Source: Euperipatoides rowelli
Lineage: Eukaryota; Onychophora; Udeonychophora; Euonychophora; Peripatopsidae
Length of the DNA: 11,409 nt
Assembly: GCA_003024985.2 (NCBI GenBank)
Contig: PXIH01S0009832.1
Reading direction: 5' to 3' (one strand)
Position 1 is the stretch's first letter. Each line of letters opens with the position of its first letter. The position numbers and the translations under genes are program-made. The notes below the pieces were generated by a model that was not told where the DNA came from, searched no databases, and worked only from the letters and a program-made list of their open reading frames with translations. Of this stretch, positions 1-6,976 are shown piece after piece.

Positions 1-159
1 GTTTTCCAGCACTTTCACCAACTCCAAAACAAAGCTTTTTTTGCCGTGGATCAGAAGGGAGGGAGGAAGGCCCACTTTGATGTAAGGCAAAAGGCCTGGT
101 CAGCGATTGCTGACCTGCTGACCAGGCCAGTCCGACTATGCATGTGTCTATGCAGCTAA
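1..159 (+). CDS. possible partial coding fragment, unrecognised
   Basis: Frame 1 is open from the first base to a TAA at 157-159 (52 codons) and may begin upstream of the window. The stretch is about 50% GC (80 of 159 bases counted), while the DNA after it is very AT-rich, so it has a different origin or is under constraint. The translation has a plausible mixed composition, including KAWSAIADLLTRP around residues 31-43. The spacing of Lys, Trp and Ile there vaguely recalls Myb/SANT-like DNA-binding domains, but that is too weak to assign. There is no start codon before Met48. It could be an exon edge, a transposon end or a chance opening in GC-rich DNA. A GT at 81-82 within GATGTAAGG could serve as a splice donor, but nothing confirms this. 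Confidence 0.2.
   Translation, partial: VFQHFHQLQNKAFFAVDQKGGRKAHFDVRQKAWSAIADLLTRPVRLCMCLCS
93..128. repeat. perfect 12-bp inverted repeat (hairpin)
   Basis: GGCCTGGTCAGC at 93-104 is the exact reverse complement of GCTGACCAGGCC at 117-128, with a 12-base loop. It lies inside the GC-rich open frame at the left edge. It could be a cruciform or hairpin in a repeat end, or a chance feature of a short GC-rich stretch. No second copy was seen in the window. Confidence 0.7.
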
Positions 160-171
160 TTTCTTTACGTT

Positions 172-490
172 TGTTTATCTTTAGAGCACTAAAAAATAAC
201 CTACTTTTTTTTAAACTATATTTTGAATTAAAGTACAAAACATTAATCTCTGGATTGTTTAACTCTATCATTAAACTGTAAATTTTTGTTCATAATATAA
301 TGTATATATTTTTCTTGTTTATGTCATATTAGTTTCACTCATTATTTTCCATCCCACATGATTGAAGAATATTTTTAGTCTATATTGCTTTTTCAAAATC
401 ATTGGGATCTGGTCATATAGGGTGGAATGGAAATGGCAAAAAAAAAAAAAAAAAATTCACAAAAATTGAAATGGCTACTAAGCAAAAGTT
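172..490. other. AT-rich non-coding stretch with poly-A tract
   Basis: No coding frame, RNA gene or recognisable element was seen here. The only distinct feature is an uninterrupted run of 18 A at 438-455. It follows a less AT-biased stretch (GGGATCTGGTCATATAGGG around 403-422), so it could be the tail of a retroposed fragment on the plus strand, but no body with SINE boxes is visible. Confidence 0.5.
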
Positions 491-663
491 GTCATTAGGT
501 CTAAAAATAATGTGTGCAAAAACATTTTGAAATCAAAAAATATCTAGAGGTTCCATACTGTTCTTGAAATTTGGTANGTCATTAGGTCTAAAAATAATGT
601 GTGCAAAAACATTTTGAAATCAAAAAATATCTAGAGGTTCCATACTGTTCTTGAAATTTGGTA
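491..663. repeat. exact 86-bp direct duplication around one N
   Basis: Bases 491-576 and 578-663 are identical over all 86 positions and are separated only by an N at 577. The unit starts GTCATTAGGTCTAAAAATAA and ends CTTGAAATTTGGTA. Every other repeat in the window is diverged, so an exact pair meeting at an ambiguous base is best read as two contig ends that overlap in reality but were joined without merging. The true genome probably has one copy. A real recent tandem duplication is the less likely alternative. Confidence 0.9.
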
Positions 664-711
664 AAACATTGATGCTAAAATCTTTAAAAAAGATGGCGTT
701 GCACTGTTCCT

Positions 712-1165
712 ACAAAAAAGATGCAAATAACTCAGAAATTGTTACAGATCAACTTTATATATTTATCTTTAATCCTTGTGAAAGAATTTTAATTAGAATA
801 AAAGGGAGAGGAGATATAGCACAAACACGGATTATTTCTTGTTAATCGCATGTTTAAAAAAATACAATACTTGATAACTTTGTCAAAAGCGATAAAATAA
901 CTTGAAAACTTGGACCAATCACAATGAGATGACTATTTATAACTATGTTCATGGAATTTTAATTTGAATGAAAGCAAGAGAAACTAGAAGATTGTTTCCT
1001 ACCCCTACCACGTTAATTAATATGACAAATAGATATATAAAATGTGATATTTATTATCTCTTAGAAAAATCTTTCAAATGAGTCAAAAAATTGTAATAAT
1101 CATCTTTATATATCTGTCTATAATCCACATTAAGGAATTTATAATTAGCTAAAAGATAGAAGAGC
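712..1165. repeat. degenerate tandem repeat, about 175-bp period, three units
   Basis: Three related blocks occur in the same orientation. Their most conserved core is GAATTTTAATT at 784, GAATTTTAATT at 954 and GAATTTATAATT at 1135, giving spacings of 170 and 181 bp. Upstream, AATAACTCAGAAATTG (unit 1), AATAACTTGAAAACTTGG (unit 2) and AATGAGTCAAAAAATTG (unit 3) also line up. Downstream, the core runs on into AGAATAAAAGGGAGAGGAG, TGAATGAAAGCAAGAGA and AGCTAAAAGATAGAAGAG. Units 1 and 3 align over about 80 bases at roughly 75% identity by hand, and unit 2 is more diverged. The unit length resembles satellite monomers. No fourth unit was recognised on either side. Confidence 0.55.
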
Positions 1166-1596
1166 TACTACATTCTAAAAATGGACCATGTCTGATTCTT
1201 ATTGGCCTAATAATTTCAATGATAAATAATGATAAATATTAAATTTTTGACTAGTTTTTTTTTTTTAAGTTTAATCATTATAATAAGATGGGGAACTACC
1301 TTTCCTAATACTTTTATCAACTTAAATCAGATTTTACTTTTCACTAAATTAATTTGTAGTATAATGGAGTCAAAATTAAAGATTAAATTGATAAGAAAGG
1401 GCTATTCTCACAAACAGATGACATAATATCCGTCTTTGAAGGCATTGTGTTATTTATAGATAACACAGGTTCTTGTCATTTGCCTCTTTTCATCAAGTTT
1501 TCCTTCAGTATTTCTTTGTTTGCGTTAGAGATACAGTACTTTTGCTATCAAGTTTCAAAAATTCACAATGACACCGTGAAGTAGATTAAAGTGTGA
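1166..1596. other. AT-rich stretch, no gene seen
   Basis: A 65-codon open frame at 1229-1426 is rich in Ile, Leu and Lys, has no motif I recognise and is of a length expected by chance at this base composition. Small structures present are a 10-bp tandem pair AATGATAAAT at 1218-1237 and an 8-bp inverted repeat (TGTGTTAT at 1446-1453, ATAACACA at 1460-1467). This stretch could hold the 5' flank or terminal sequence of the element relic that follows, but no terminal repeat matching sequence beyond 3782 was found. Confidence 0.4.
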
Positions 1597-1878
1597 AATA
1601 CTTGGTGTAATTTGGAATTTATTGATCGTGTTTTGCCCACATTTAATGACATTCTAAAATCCTTTCTGTTTATTCGCAATGAATTAAAATCATATAATAA
1701 TAATAGTGATCCATCCATCACAGAAGTTTCAACAATTGTGGCAACAAAAATAGAACTTGTATGGATAAAAGCTTCTATTCCAACGCCATCACATAAACAA
1801 ATTGTGGACTTGATTAAAAATTCTTATAAGAAGTACAAAAGTCTTTCATGGTATCCAGCAACTCAAAAAAACATCTGA
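1597..1878 (+). pseudogene. N-terminal block of the 1597-3782 relic
   Basis: Frame 1 is open from just after a TGA at 1594-1596 to a TGA at 1876-1878. No ATG opens it, so the true start is lost or further upstream. Recognisable family features are RVLPTFNDILK near the beginning and VWIKASIPTPSHKQIVDLI in the middle, followed by a basic segment (KNSYKKYKSLSW). This looks like the family's small N-terminal helical domain. The frame then breaks, and the next family block continues in frame 2 from about 1886. Confidence 0.7.
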
Positions 1879-1885
1879 CACTTAC

Positions 1886-2190
1886 AAAAACAAAATTTGC
1901 AACTTTAGGGATGATTATAACATGTTATTTGACATAGCAGCCTGCAAATTCAAATTTTCATGGTGTACTTGTGAAAAAATCAAGAAGGTTCTGCATCAGT
2001 GCTCCTCGAAGATCAGTGATCAGATCATAAAATGGCCAGAGGATCAGTTGATATTGCAATTTCTTCTGCATTAAAAAAGAAAATAGAAAGGAGCATGAAG
2101 GAAACAGCATGAGAACAAAGCTATAAAGAAACGGTTAAAGAATTGCATACAGGTGATTCTAGTCTTTATGTTCAAAGCTTTTCTGACTAG
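1886..2190 (+). pseudogene. Cys-rich and basic block of the 1597-3782 relic
   Basis: Frame 2 from 1886 to about 1995 gives FRDDYNMLFDIAACKF followed by WCTCEKIKKV. The cysteines recall the short CxC-type cysteine cluster of the family, but the first part reads CKFKF and has lost a cysteine. The frame then shifts near 1995, and frame 1 continues with DQ-stop-SDHKMARGSVD and a basic helix (LKKKIERSMKE). TGA at 2017-2019 and TGA at 2110-2112 interrupt this block, which ends at TAG 2188-2190. The first TGA falls where I expect an arginine in the family, consistent with CGA to TGA decay. Confidence 0.6.
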
Positions 2191-2209
2191 TTCTAGTAGT
2201 GCATAACAA

Positions 2210-3265
2210 ATGAATGAAGAAGATTTTTCACCTCTGTTAATTATGGATCCAAATCAACCGTCAACTTCAAAAAATACTGGTTCCTTACAAATGAGAATTA
2301 TTTTGCCAAGTTTAGCATCAGATCGTCCTGCAGCAATTATAGCATCGGCCATGTTAAAAGATGTAGGACTTATAACTGCCTCTGATAAATCAAAAGTGAT
2401 AGATAGAATGAAATTTAGACACCATCATTCTTCTCACTGCCTTGCTTTACAGATGCAGAAAAAAACAGTATCACTCCAAAGTTTATTTTTTGACGAACGA
2501 AAAGACAAGACCATATTGCAACAATAAAAAGGTAATAAGTTGTATCGCCAAGTGGTAACAGAAGAACACGTCACGATAATTAAGGAACCCGGATCAAAAT
2601 ATATAGGACATGTATCTCCTGCACCTGGATCGGCTGCCAATATTACAAAGGGCATAAAAGCTTTTTTCCTGAAAAATAATATTGATACATCAAATGTAAG
2701 TGCCATTGGTTGTGATGGTACAGCAGTAAACACTGGCACACAAGGAGGTATTGTATCAAAGCTGCAGGAATATTATGGTAGATCAGTACAGTGGCTAATA
2801 TGTATGTTTCATGCTAATGAATTGGCCCTAGGCCATTTAATTCAAGAGCTGGATGGACATACAACTGGACCTCATGGATTTAGTGGCCCAATAGGAAAAC
2901 TGTTACAATGGTGTGAAGAAATGATTGTGATAAACTTTGCTCCAATAGCAAATAATTTACTAATATTGTTTTTAACCATTCTTAGCATTGATCAATGGTA
3001 TTTGTACCAAATCTGCCAAGCAGTCAGTGATGGAGAATGTCCAAATGATTTGGCTTTGAGAAATCCTGGAAAGATCTCCCATGCACGGTGGTTGACAGTC
3101 ACCAATCGATTGCTAAGATTGTATGTAGCAACAGCACATCCCAATAATGAACTCACTACTTTGGTAGAATTCATACAAAAAGTGTATGCTCTAAATTGGT
3201 TCTTTATTAAATTACAACCATATTGCACTGATGGTTCGAAACATTTATGGCGAATGATTCAGTAG
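2210..3265 (+). pseudogene. central catalytic-like block of the 1597-3782 relic
   Basis: One frame runs from an ATG at 2210 to a TAG at 3263-3265, broken only by a TAA at 2525-2527, and is the best-preserved part. In order it shows SDRPAAIIASAMLKDVG, SKVIDRMKFR, SLFFDERKDKT (2480-2512), EPGSKYIGHV, GCDGTAVNTG (2708-2737), CMFHANEL (2801-2824), DGHTTGPHGFSGPIGK, NPGKISHARWLT and TLVEFIQKVYALNWFFIK. The Asp of FFDERKD and the Asp of GCDGT are 74 residues apart, and the CxxH follows about 29 residues later, an arrangement like hAT transposases. After the TAG the family sequence continues in frame (SCYLPE) into the A13 run, where it shifts to frame 3. Confidence 0.8.
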
Positions 3266-3296
3266 TCCTGTTATTTACCTGAAAAAAAAAAAAAGG

Positions 3297-3782
3297 AAAA
3301 TTGTAGATGCTGTTATTCAGAGGAATGGCTATGTTGTCCACCCTGAAAACATATTGCCATTTATGATTAAAGATGAATGAAAGCATATCAGAGAATTAGG
3401 ACTAAGAAGAATCATTAAAGCTAGAAGAAATCAAAAAGAAGAGAGGACTGTTAGAACATTTGCAATACCATCTTTTAATCTTAGTGCTACAGACTATACT
3501 GAGTTGATTAAGTGGAATAATTGTGATGTGACAGCACCTTCTTTACTCAAACATCTTTCTGACAATTATTTAGAAGAGATGATTGCTACTGAAAATCATA
3601 GCAACATAGAGGTGTTAAATTGTCCATGTCATACACAATCTGTTGAAAGAGTCATCAAATTAGTAACAGAAGCATCCACTGCAGTTTGTGGTCCAGAATC
3701 AAGGGATGGTTTTATCCTATCAAAACTTGAGTCACACAATATTATGCCTTTCATTAATACTAAAGCAGATTACAAATTTTAA
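3297..3782 (+). pseudogene. C-terminal block of the 1597-3782 relic
   Basis: Frame 3 carries the end of the family: IVDAVIQRNGYVVHPEN, then a TGA at 3378-3380 inside DE-stop-KHIRELG, then RTVRTFAIPSFNLSATDY, NCPCHTQSVERVIKLVTEAS and CGPESRDGFILSKLESHNIM, ending at TAA 3780-3782. After the TGA it is open for 133 codons. The CHTQSVER and SRDGFI segments are the parts I recognise best. The TGA sits at an expected arginine. The natural-looking end means that this copy kept its C-terminus. Confidence 0.75.
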
Positions 3783-3807
3783 ATAACTATTACAGTTATA
3801 TGGAAAA

Positions 3808-3813
3808 AATAAA
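3808..3813 (+). promoter_or_regulatory. AATAAA polyadenylation signal
   Basis: AATAAA begins 26 bases after the stop that ends the C-terminal block of the upstream relic. The position fits a cleavage and polyadenylation signal for a short 3' UTR. Such hexamers are common by chance in DNA this AT-rich, so the support comes from position only. Confidence 0.35.
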
Positions 3814-4802
3814 ATTTAATCAATATAAATGTAAGTGTTTATTTATTTACAAGGTTATTTTTTATTATTTACTTCTTCTACTGACTACCAGCTAGTTTTT
3901 ACTTTTTAATAGTAAAAATAATCGCAAAACATTTTTTTTTAAAGATTAAAATGTAAAATTAAATCTGAAAACATGATCTGATAAAAAAAAAAAAATTAGA
4001 AAAAATTAATTTTAGATCTAAAGACAAATTTCTGGCACTATCCCAATAAAAAATTTCAAGTGGTCATTCTCTTTTTGGAAGATCAAGAATAGAATGGCTG
4101 GATGACTTAAGCACTGGGCTAACACCAGAGAAATCTCAGTATTAAAAAAAGATCCTAAGATAGGAATCTTTAGCAATTCATTATTATACACTTTTGATAA
4201 AATTAATTCAGTAGAAGTATTGAAACTCCATTGCACCAATAATCATTATTTCCATATCAACAAGTGCAGTCATTTATGAGTGATCACCCTTTTCCCTTCA
4301 TTATAATAGACCATACTCCTCTAGATGTTTCAGTCATGGAAAATATTTTTAAAGAAAGAAGCAACAATAAATGATTCACCTGATATTAAAAAAAAAGAAA
4401 GCATAAATAGTATATGGAATTAATTGTAGTGAACTAATTAACAACTTGTCTGCTTTTGATAAAACTTGTAAGAAGCTGATGAGTATCAATATGTATGAAT
4501 TATATGAGCGGTTACAATAATGCATAGTGTCCAGTCTAAAAAATAACTCAAGGTACCTTTTATTTTTGTGGGATTCTTTTCAGAGTTGATTCTACTACCA
4601 AAATTTTATTTGTGTAGTGTCACATAATGATTCCAACATACGTGTAAAGTCAATATTATTTTGAACATATTGTATCTATATATGAAATTTTCCTGAACTG
4701 TGTTACAAATCATTTATAAGGCAGGATGGAAGGGAGCTGTAGCAAGGCTTTGGGGTATCCCTATCTCTGTCACTGTAAGGTACTGAAACCTAGTGGAAAG
4801 AA
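3814..4802. other. intergenic stretch, mostly featureless
   Basis: This is AT-rich DNA with many A and T homopolymers (for example at 3930-3940 and 3984-3996). No long coding frame is convincing. The minus-strand frame at 4018-4239 is probably antisense to the fragment below. The only coding-like trace is at 4077-4145 on the plus strand, described separately. The left end of LINE A may extend further into this stretch, but I cannot recognise it before about 4803. Confidence 0.4.
4077..4145 (+). pseudogene. possible retrotransposon tail fragment (GR-R-W-DD motif)
   Basis: The frame reads GRSRIEWLDDLSTGLTPE and then stops at TAA 4143-4145. The pattern G-R-x-R-x-x-W-x-D-D-L followed by a Gly-Leu-Thr resembles the sequence often found at the C-terminal end of RTE-like and other LINE proteins (GRPxxRWxDD). 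Only about 22 residues are present, so a chance match cannot be excluded. Confidence 0.25.
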
Positions 4803-5064
4803 TTGGAAGTACTAGTGTCTGTTGGTCTGCAGTTCTTAAAATTGGCTCAATCTCACCAAACTTTAGACAATATTGATTTGTTGGCCTATCTTCCTGGTCT
4901 CCCAATTCTGCATACTAGTTTACTATGGATTTTGGATGAACTCAGAAAGATACAGACCACTTCTGATATATCCTTGGATGGAGTTTAATTTTATTTTCAA
5001 TAAATTTTCTGAAGAGATATGTGAACCAGTTACCTTTTTGATATGTGTTTTTAACCGCATATAA
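4803..5064 (+). pseudogene. LINE A: region before the RT fingers
   Basis: Frame 3 (to the TAA at 4989) gives LPGLPILHTSLLWILDELRK and SDISLDGV. The reading then moves to frame 1, which gives FNKFSEEICEPVTFLICVFN up to a TAA at 5062-5064. This matches the usual LINE layout: a weakly conserved linker, a 'KSsG.DGI' type motif (here SDISLDGV), then helix 'l..is..i..PLt.i.N'. The start is uncertain because the sequence before about 4860 is not distinctive. Confidence 0.5.
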
Positions 5065-5081
5065 GAATTTATTCATTTCTC

Positions 5082-5359
5082 ATACCAATTCCTAAGGGTA
5101 AAAATCCTTCTAACCCCAACATGATTAAACCAATGTCTTATTTCTTTTACATATTTTAGCCAATGCTGATAATATTTTAAAAATTATACTACACCATAAT
5201 GTAATTTATTATTGTATGACAATAAATTTGGATGCCTCCCCTGAGCATTTTACTACTCAGTACATCATATCAGACTTTGTACTTAAATCAATCGATAAGC
5301 CCAATAATAAAGCTGTCACAATAGTTACTGACTTTGAGAAAGCCTTTGATCACTTATAA
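5082..5359 (+). pseudogene. LINE A: RT fingers and motif A
   Basis: Frame 3 from 5082 begins IPIPKGKNPSNPNMIKPMSY, matching the 'PIpKg.dp.n..nYRPIs' element of LINE reverse transcriptases, and stops at TAG 5157-5159. Frame 2 continues with ANADNILKIILHHN and ends with AVTIVTDFEKAFDHL at 5312-5356, followed by TAA. DFEKAFDHL is motif A, and its first Asp (codon 5330-5332) corresponds to a catalytic metal-binding residue. The usual QFGF segment is damaged. Confidence 0.75.
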
Positions 5360-5381
5360 CAATATTTTTAATACATCATTA

Positions 5382-5629
5382 ATACACAAGCAACTAACAC
5401 TCCATACTATAGAATGGATAATGTGTGTTTTAACGAAGAGATTATAAATACTTAGAGTATGCAATATAGAGCAAGTATTTAAGTTTGAGTGCTCTAATGG
5501 AGCTCCCCAAGGACTGGTTTTGGGTGGATTGTTTTTCATAATTACTATTAACAATATAGCCAGAAATATTCCAAACAGGTTCAAATATTTGGATGACGTT
5601 ACTATAGTTTGCGTTTGCGTCGGTTGAAT
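5382..5629 (+). pseudogene. LINE A: RT palm with motif B and YLDD box
   Basis: Frame 3 contains QLTLHTIEWIMCVLTKR, a TAA at 5445-5447, then FECSNGAPQGLVLGG, FFIITINNIARNIPN and FKYLDDVTIV, ending at a TGA near 5627. GAPQGLVLGG (from 5499) is motif B. YLDD at 5586-5597 is the catalytic box, where most LINEs of this type have YADD. The last part overlaps the next block, KTAINQISDNATFFGMIINT, in another frame (about 5640-5710), which matches the motif D/E region with its conserved 'gm.iN..Ks'. Confidence 0.8.
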
Positions 5630-5800
5630 ATGGCAAAATTGGTTAAGACAGCTATAAACCAAATAAGTGATAATGCTACTTTTTTTGGAATGATCATAAA
5701 TACCAATAAATCCATCATAACGATGCATGATTCTTCTCATGGTCCAATAGAATTTGTTGTGAGTTTAAATGACTCTTTCTAAATTTTGTTGATCAATTTA
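5630..5800 (+). pseudogene. LINE A: motif D/E region
   Basis: After a frame change near 5625 the plus strand reads MAKLVKTAINQISDNATFFG, then MIINTNKSIITMHDSS, then a serine- and asparagine-containing stretch, stopping near 5780. This is the expected segment after the YLDD box: a helix with 'l...i..i..wa...gm.iN..Ks'. A further piece after the stop (VDQFKIVE) resembles the following 'v..FKiLGv' element. The block is broken and non-functional. Confidence 0.65.
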
Positions 5801-5925
5801 AAATCGTAGAGTAATTAAACAAAAAAAGATCTCAATTTGGTCTGCTGCTCATTTAATGTACACAATTTCAAAAATCTATTTATAAAAAAATATGCTATCC
5901 CATAATTATCTTAATTCTAATATAA

Positions 5926-6030
5926 TCGTGTTCCGAAGCCGTAACAACGTCATCTAATGGGTTTATTCGAAACATTTTTTTTTTTAGTGGCTTAAAATAT
6001 CGGCACGGGAACTATTTTGAGAAACTTTAG
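5926..6030 (+). repeat. interspersed repeat, copy 1 (TCGTGTTCCGAAGCC family)
   Basis: TCGTGTTCCGAAGCC (5926-5940) followed by GTAACAACGTCATCTA (5941-5956) recurs at 11128-11176 as TCGTGTTCCGAAGCC then GTAACAGCGCCATCTA. A second homologous piece, GAACTATTTTGAGAAACTTTA (6009-6029), matches GAACTATTTTTAGAAACTTTA at 11178-11198. Between the two pieces this copy has about 52 extra bases. It lies between the RT and C-terminal parts of LINE A, so it may be an insertion into that element. The copies share orientation, and both contain CpG-rich words uncommon in the window. Confidence 0.65.
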
Positions 6031-6129
6031 TGGTGTTTTCTCTTACATAAAAAGGGCTTAAACAAAAAAAAAATGGTTGATGCCCCTCGTGTAATAGTCT
6101 TATTAGCTAGTATAGATTGAAAAGATTCA

Positions 6130-6315
6130 ATGTTTGACTTTATATCTAAAATTGATGTATATCCCTTCTTTAGACCCCACCTTGAGTATTGTTATGTTGT
6201 ATGGTCTATCTCTATCATAAATTATCAAGGTAATGATGTAGAAAAAGGCCATAAAAGAGTCGTGTGTAAAATGATAGGTAACGTTGATATAAGCTCCAAG
6301 ATGCTAAAATTAAAT
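6130..6315 (+). pseudogene. LINE A: post-RT block (HLEYCYVVW)
   Basis: Frame 1 gives FFRPHLEYCYVVWSISI and then VEKGHKRVVCKMIGN, ending in a TGA at 6316-6318. This is the standard LINE element 'l.RPhLEY...vW.p......iE.vQrr..k.i', located downstream of the RT domain. The ATG at 6130 is incidental, since the protein was part of a longer polypeptide. Confidence 0.75.
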
Positions 6316-6320
6316 TGAAC

Positions 6321-6562
6321 TTACTATCTTTTGAAAGCAGAAAATCTTTACTTCTTGAAAGATATGCAATTTTGTTTTTTTTAATCAATTCCATCAGAAT
6401 TTAACAAATAAGTTTAGCCCAATATCTAATTATGTAAATAGAGGTGCTAATAAACATTTTGGTCTATTCATTAGGACCAAGAGGTATACCTGTTCTGCAA
6501 TACCAGCAATGCTGAAATCTATAAATAATAATTTATATCTGTGTGCTTTGATTCTTGTTTAG
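6321..6562 (+). pseudogene. LINE A: C-terminal end
   Basis: Frame 3 from 6321 reads LLSFESRKSLLLERYAILF, matching the 'l..L..RR...dl...yki' helix after the EYxxxVW block. It shifts in the T run near 6371-6382 to frame 2, which reads LTNKFSPISNYVNRG and RTKRYTCSAIPAMLKSIN before stopping at TAG 6560-6562. The last segment is the 'tR..ry..S.iP...r.lN' motif near LINE C-termini. The 3' UTR then runs to about 6620. Confidence 0.7.
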
Positions 6563-6656
6563 GACAGAACATGTATTGTATTCTTGTTTATTCAGAAATT
6601 ATATGATGATGATAATGTAGTCCTACACCTCACATTCGCTTAAGATTTTAAAGCAG

Positions 6657-6675
6657 TTTTATTTATTTATTTATT
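6657..6675. repeat. (TTTA)n simple repeat
   Basis: The run TTTTATTTATTTATTTATT lies exactly at the 3' limit of LINE B and reads as an AATAAA-type tail on that strand. It is therefore likely to be the element's own 3' end and not an independent microsatellite. A shorter TTATTTATTTATTTG stretch at 8881-8895 shows the same unit without a recognisable element beside it. Confidence 0.7.
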
Positions 6676-6976
6676 GAAAGATTTAAACCAATTAGGTTTA
6701 TACAGTTATAATATTTTGACCAAATATCACATATCCATAACCCAAACCAACAAATACAATCAAACGGACAATATATACAAACTCATTACAAAAACTATAA
6801 GAAACACAAATAACAATCATTAGTATTACCAAAAATTATATAACAGTAAAATAAAATTGGAAGAATCACTAATCATGTGCATATTCAAATTAGTTGAATT
6901 AACATATTTAAAACCTAAATTATGAATATTTACAATATCCTCAAGACATAAATTGTAATAAAACAGATAAAATCAT

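Larger units (their letters stand above)
1597..3782 (+). pseudogene. decayed arthropod repeat-family gene with DDE/hAT-like features
   Basis: Five colinear blocks of one protein family lie in order in frames 1, 2, 1, 2 and 3, covering an ancestral product of roughly 700 residues. I recall this family as very abundant in arthropod genomes and sometimes labelled 'Cc8L18.2-like', after a bracovirus gene; that name is from memory. The copy is dead. In-frame stops lie at 2017 (TGA), 2110 (TGA), 2525 (TAA), 3263 (TAG) and 3378 (TGA). Frame changes lie near 1880, 1995, 2190-2210 and in the A13 run at 3282-3294. An AATAAA follows the final stop. Motifs FFDERKD, GCDGTAVNTG and CMFH are spaced as in RNase H-fold hAT-type transposases, so an origin as a transposase is my inference. 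No intron boundaries or terminal repeats were identified. Confidence 0.8.
4803..6620 (+). mobile_element. LINE A: decayed non-LTR retrotransposon, Jockey/CR1-like
   Basis: The plus strand carries, in correct order but in several frames, the conserved blocks of a LINE reverse transcriptase: a pre-RT region, PIPKG-like finger, motif A (DFEKAFDHL), motif B (GAPQG), a YLDD catalytic box, and the C-terminal HLEYCYVVW block. The 3' end after the last stop (6560-6562) includes ATGATGATGATAATG at 6603-6617, a plausible microsatellite-like tail. The endonuclease domain and 5' end are missing, as expected of a 5'-truncated copy. The copy is interrupted by an unrelated-looking segment near 5915-6100 that shares an interspersed repeat with 11128-11200. 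Clade assignment is approximate. Confidence 0.8.

Noticed and set aside
651-845. Plus-strand open frame of 64 codons
   Set aside because: It begins inside the duplicated 86-bp block and runs through the first unit of the tandem repeat; it has no motif and is of a length expected by chance.
1446-1467. 8-bp inverted repeat as a transcription terminator or element end
   Set aside because: The stem is short and AT-rich, and no matching partner lies beyond the relic at 3782.
2434-2739. Minus-strand open frame of 101 codons
   Set aside because: It overlaps the plus-strand FFDERKD and GCDGT region and has no recognisable motif of its own.
2992-3228. Minus-strand open frame of 78 codons
   Set aside because: It is antisense to the best-preserved block of the 1597-3782 relic, whose plus-strand reading shows clear family motifs.
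4714-4905. Minus-strand open frame of 63 codons
   Set aside because: It partly overlaps the start of LINE A on the plus strand and has no motif.
5354-5740. Minus-strand open frame of 128 codons, the longest unbroken frame on that strand
   Set aside because: It is antisense to the RT palm of LINE A, where motif B and the YLDD box are on the plus strand.
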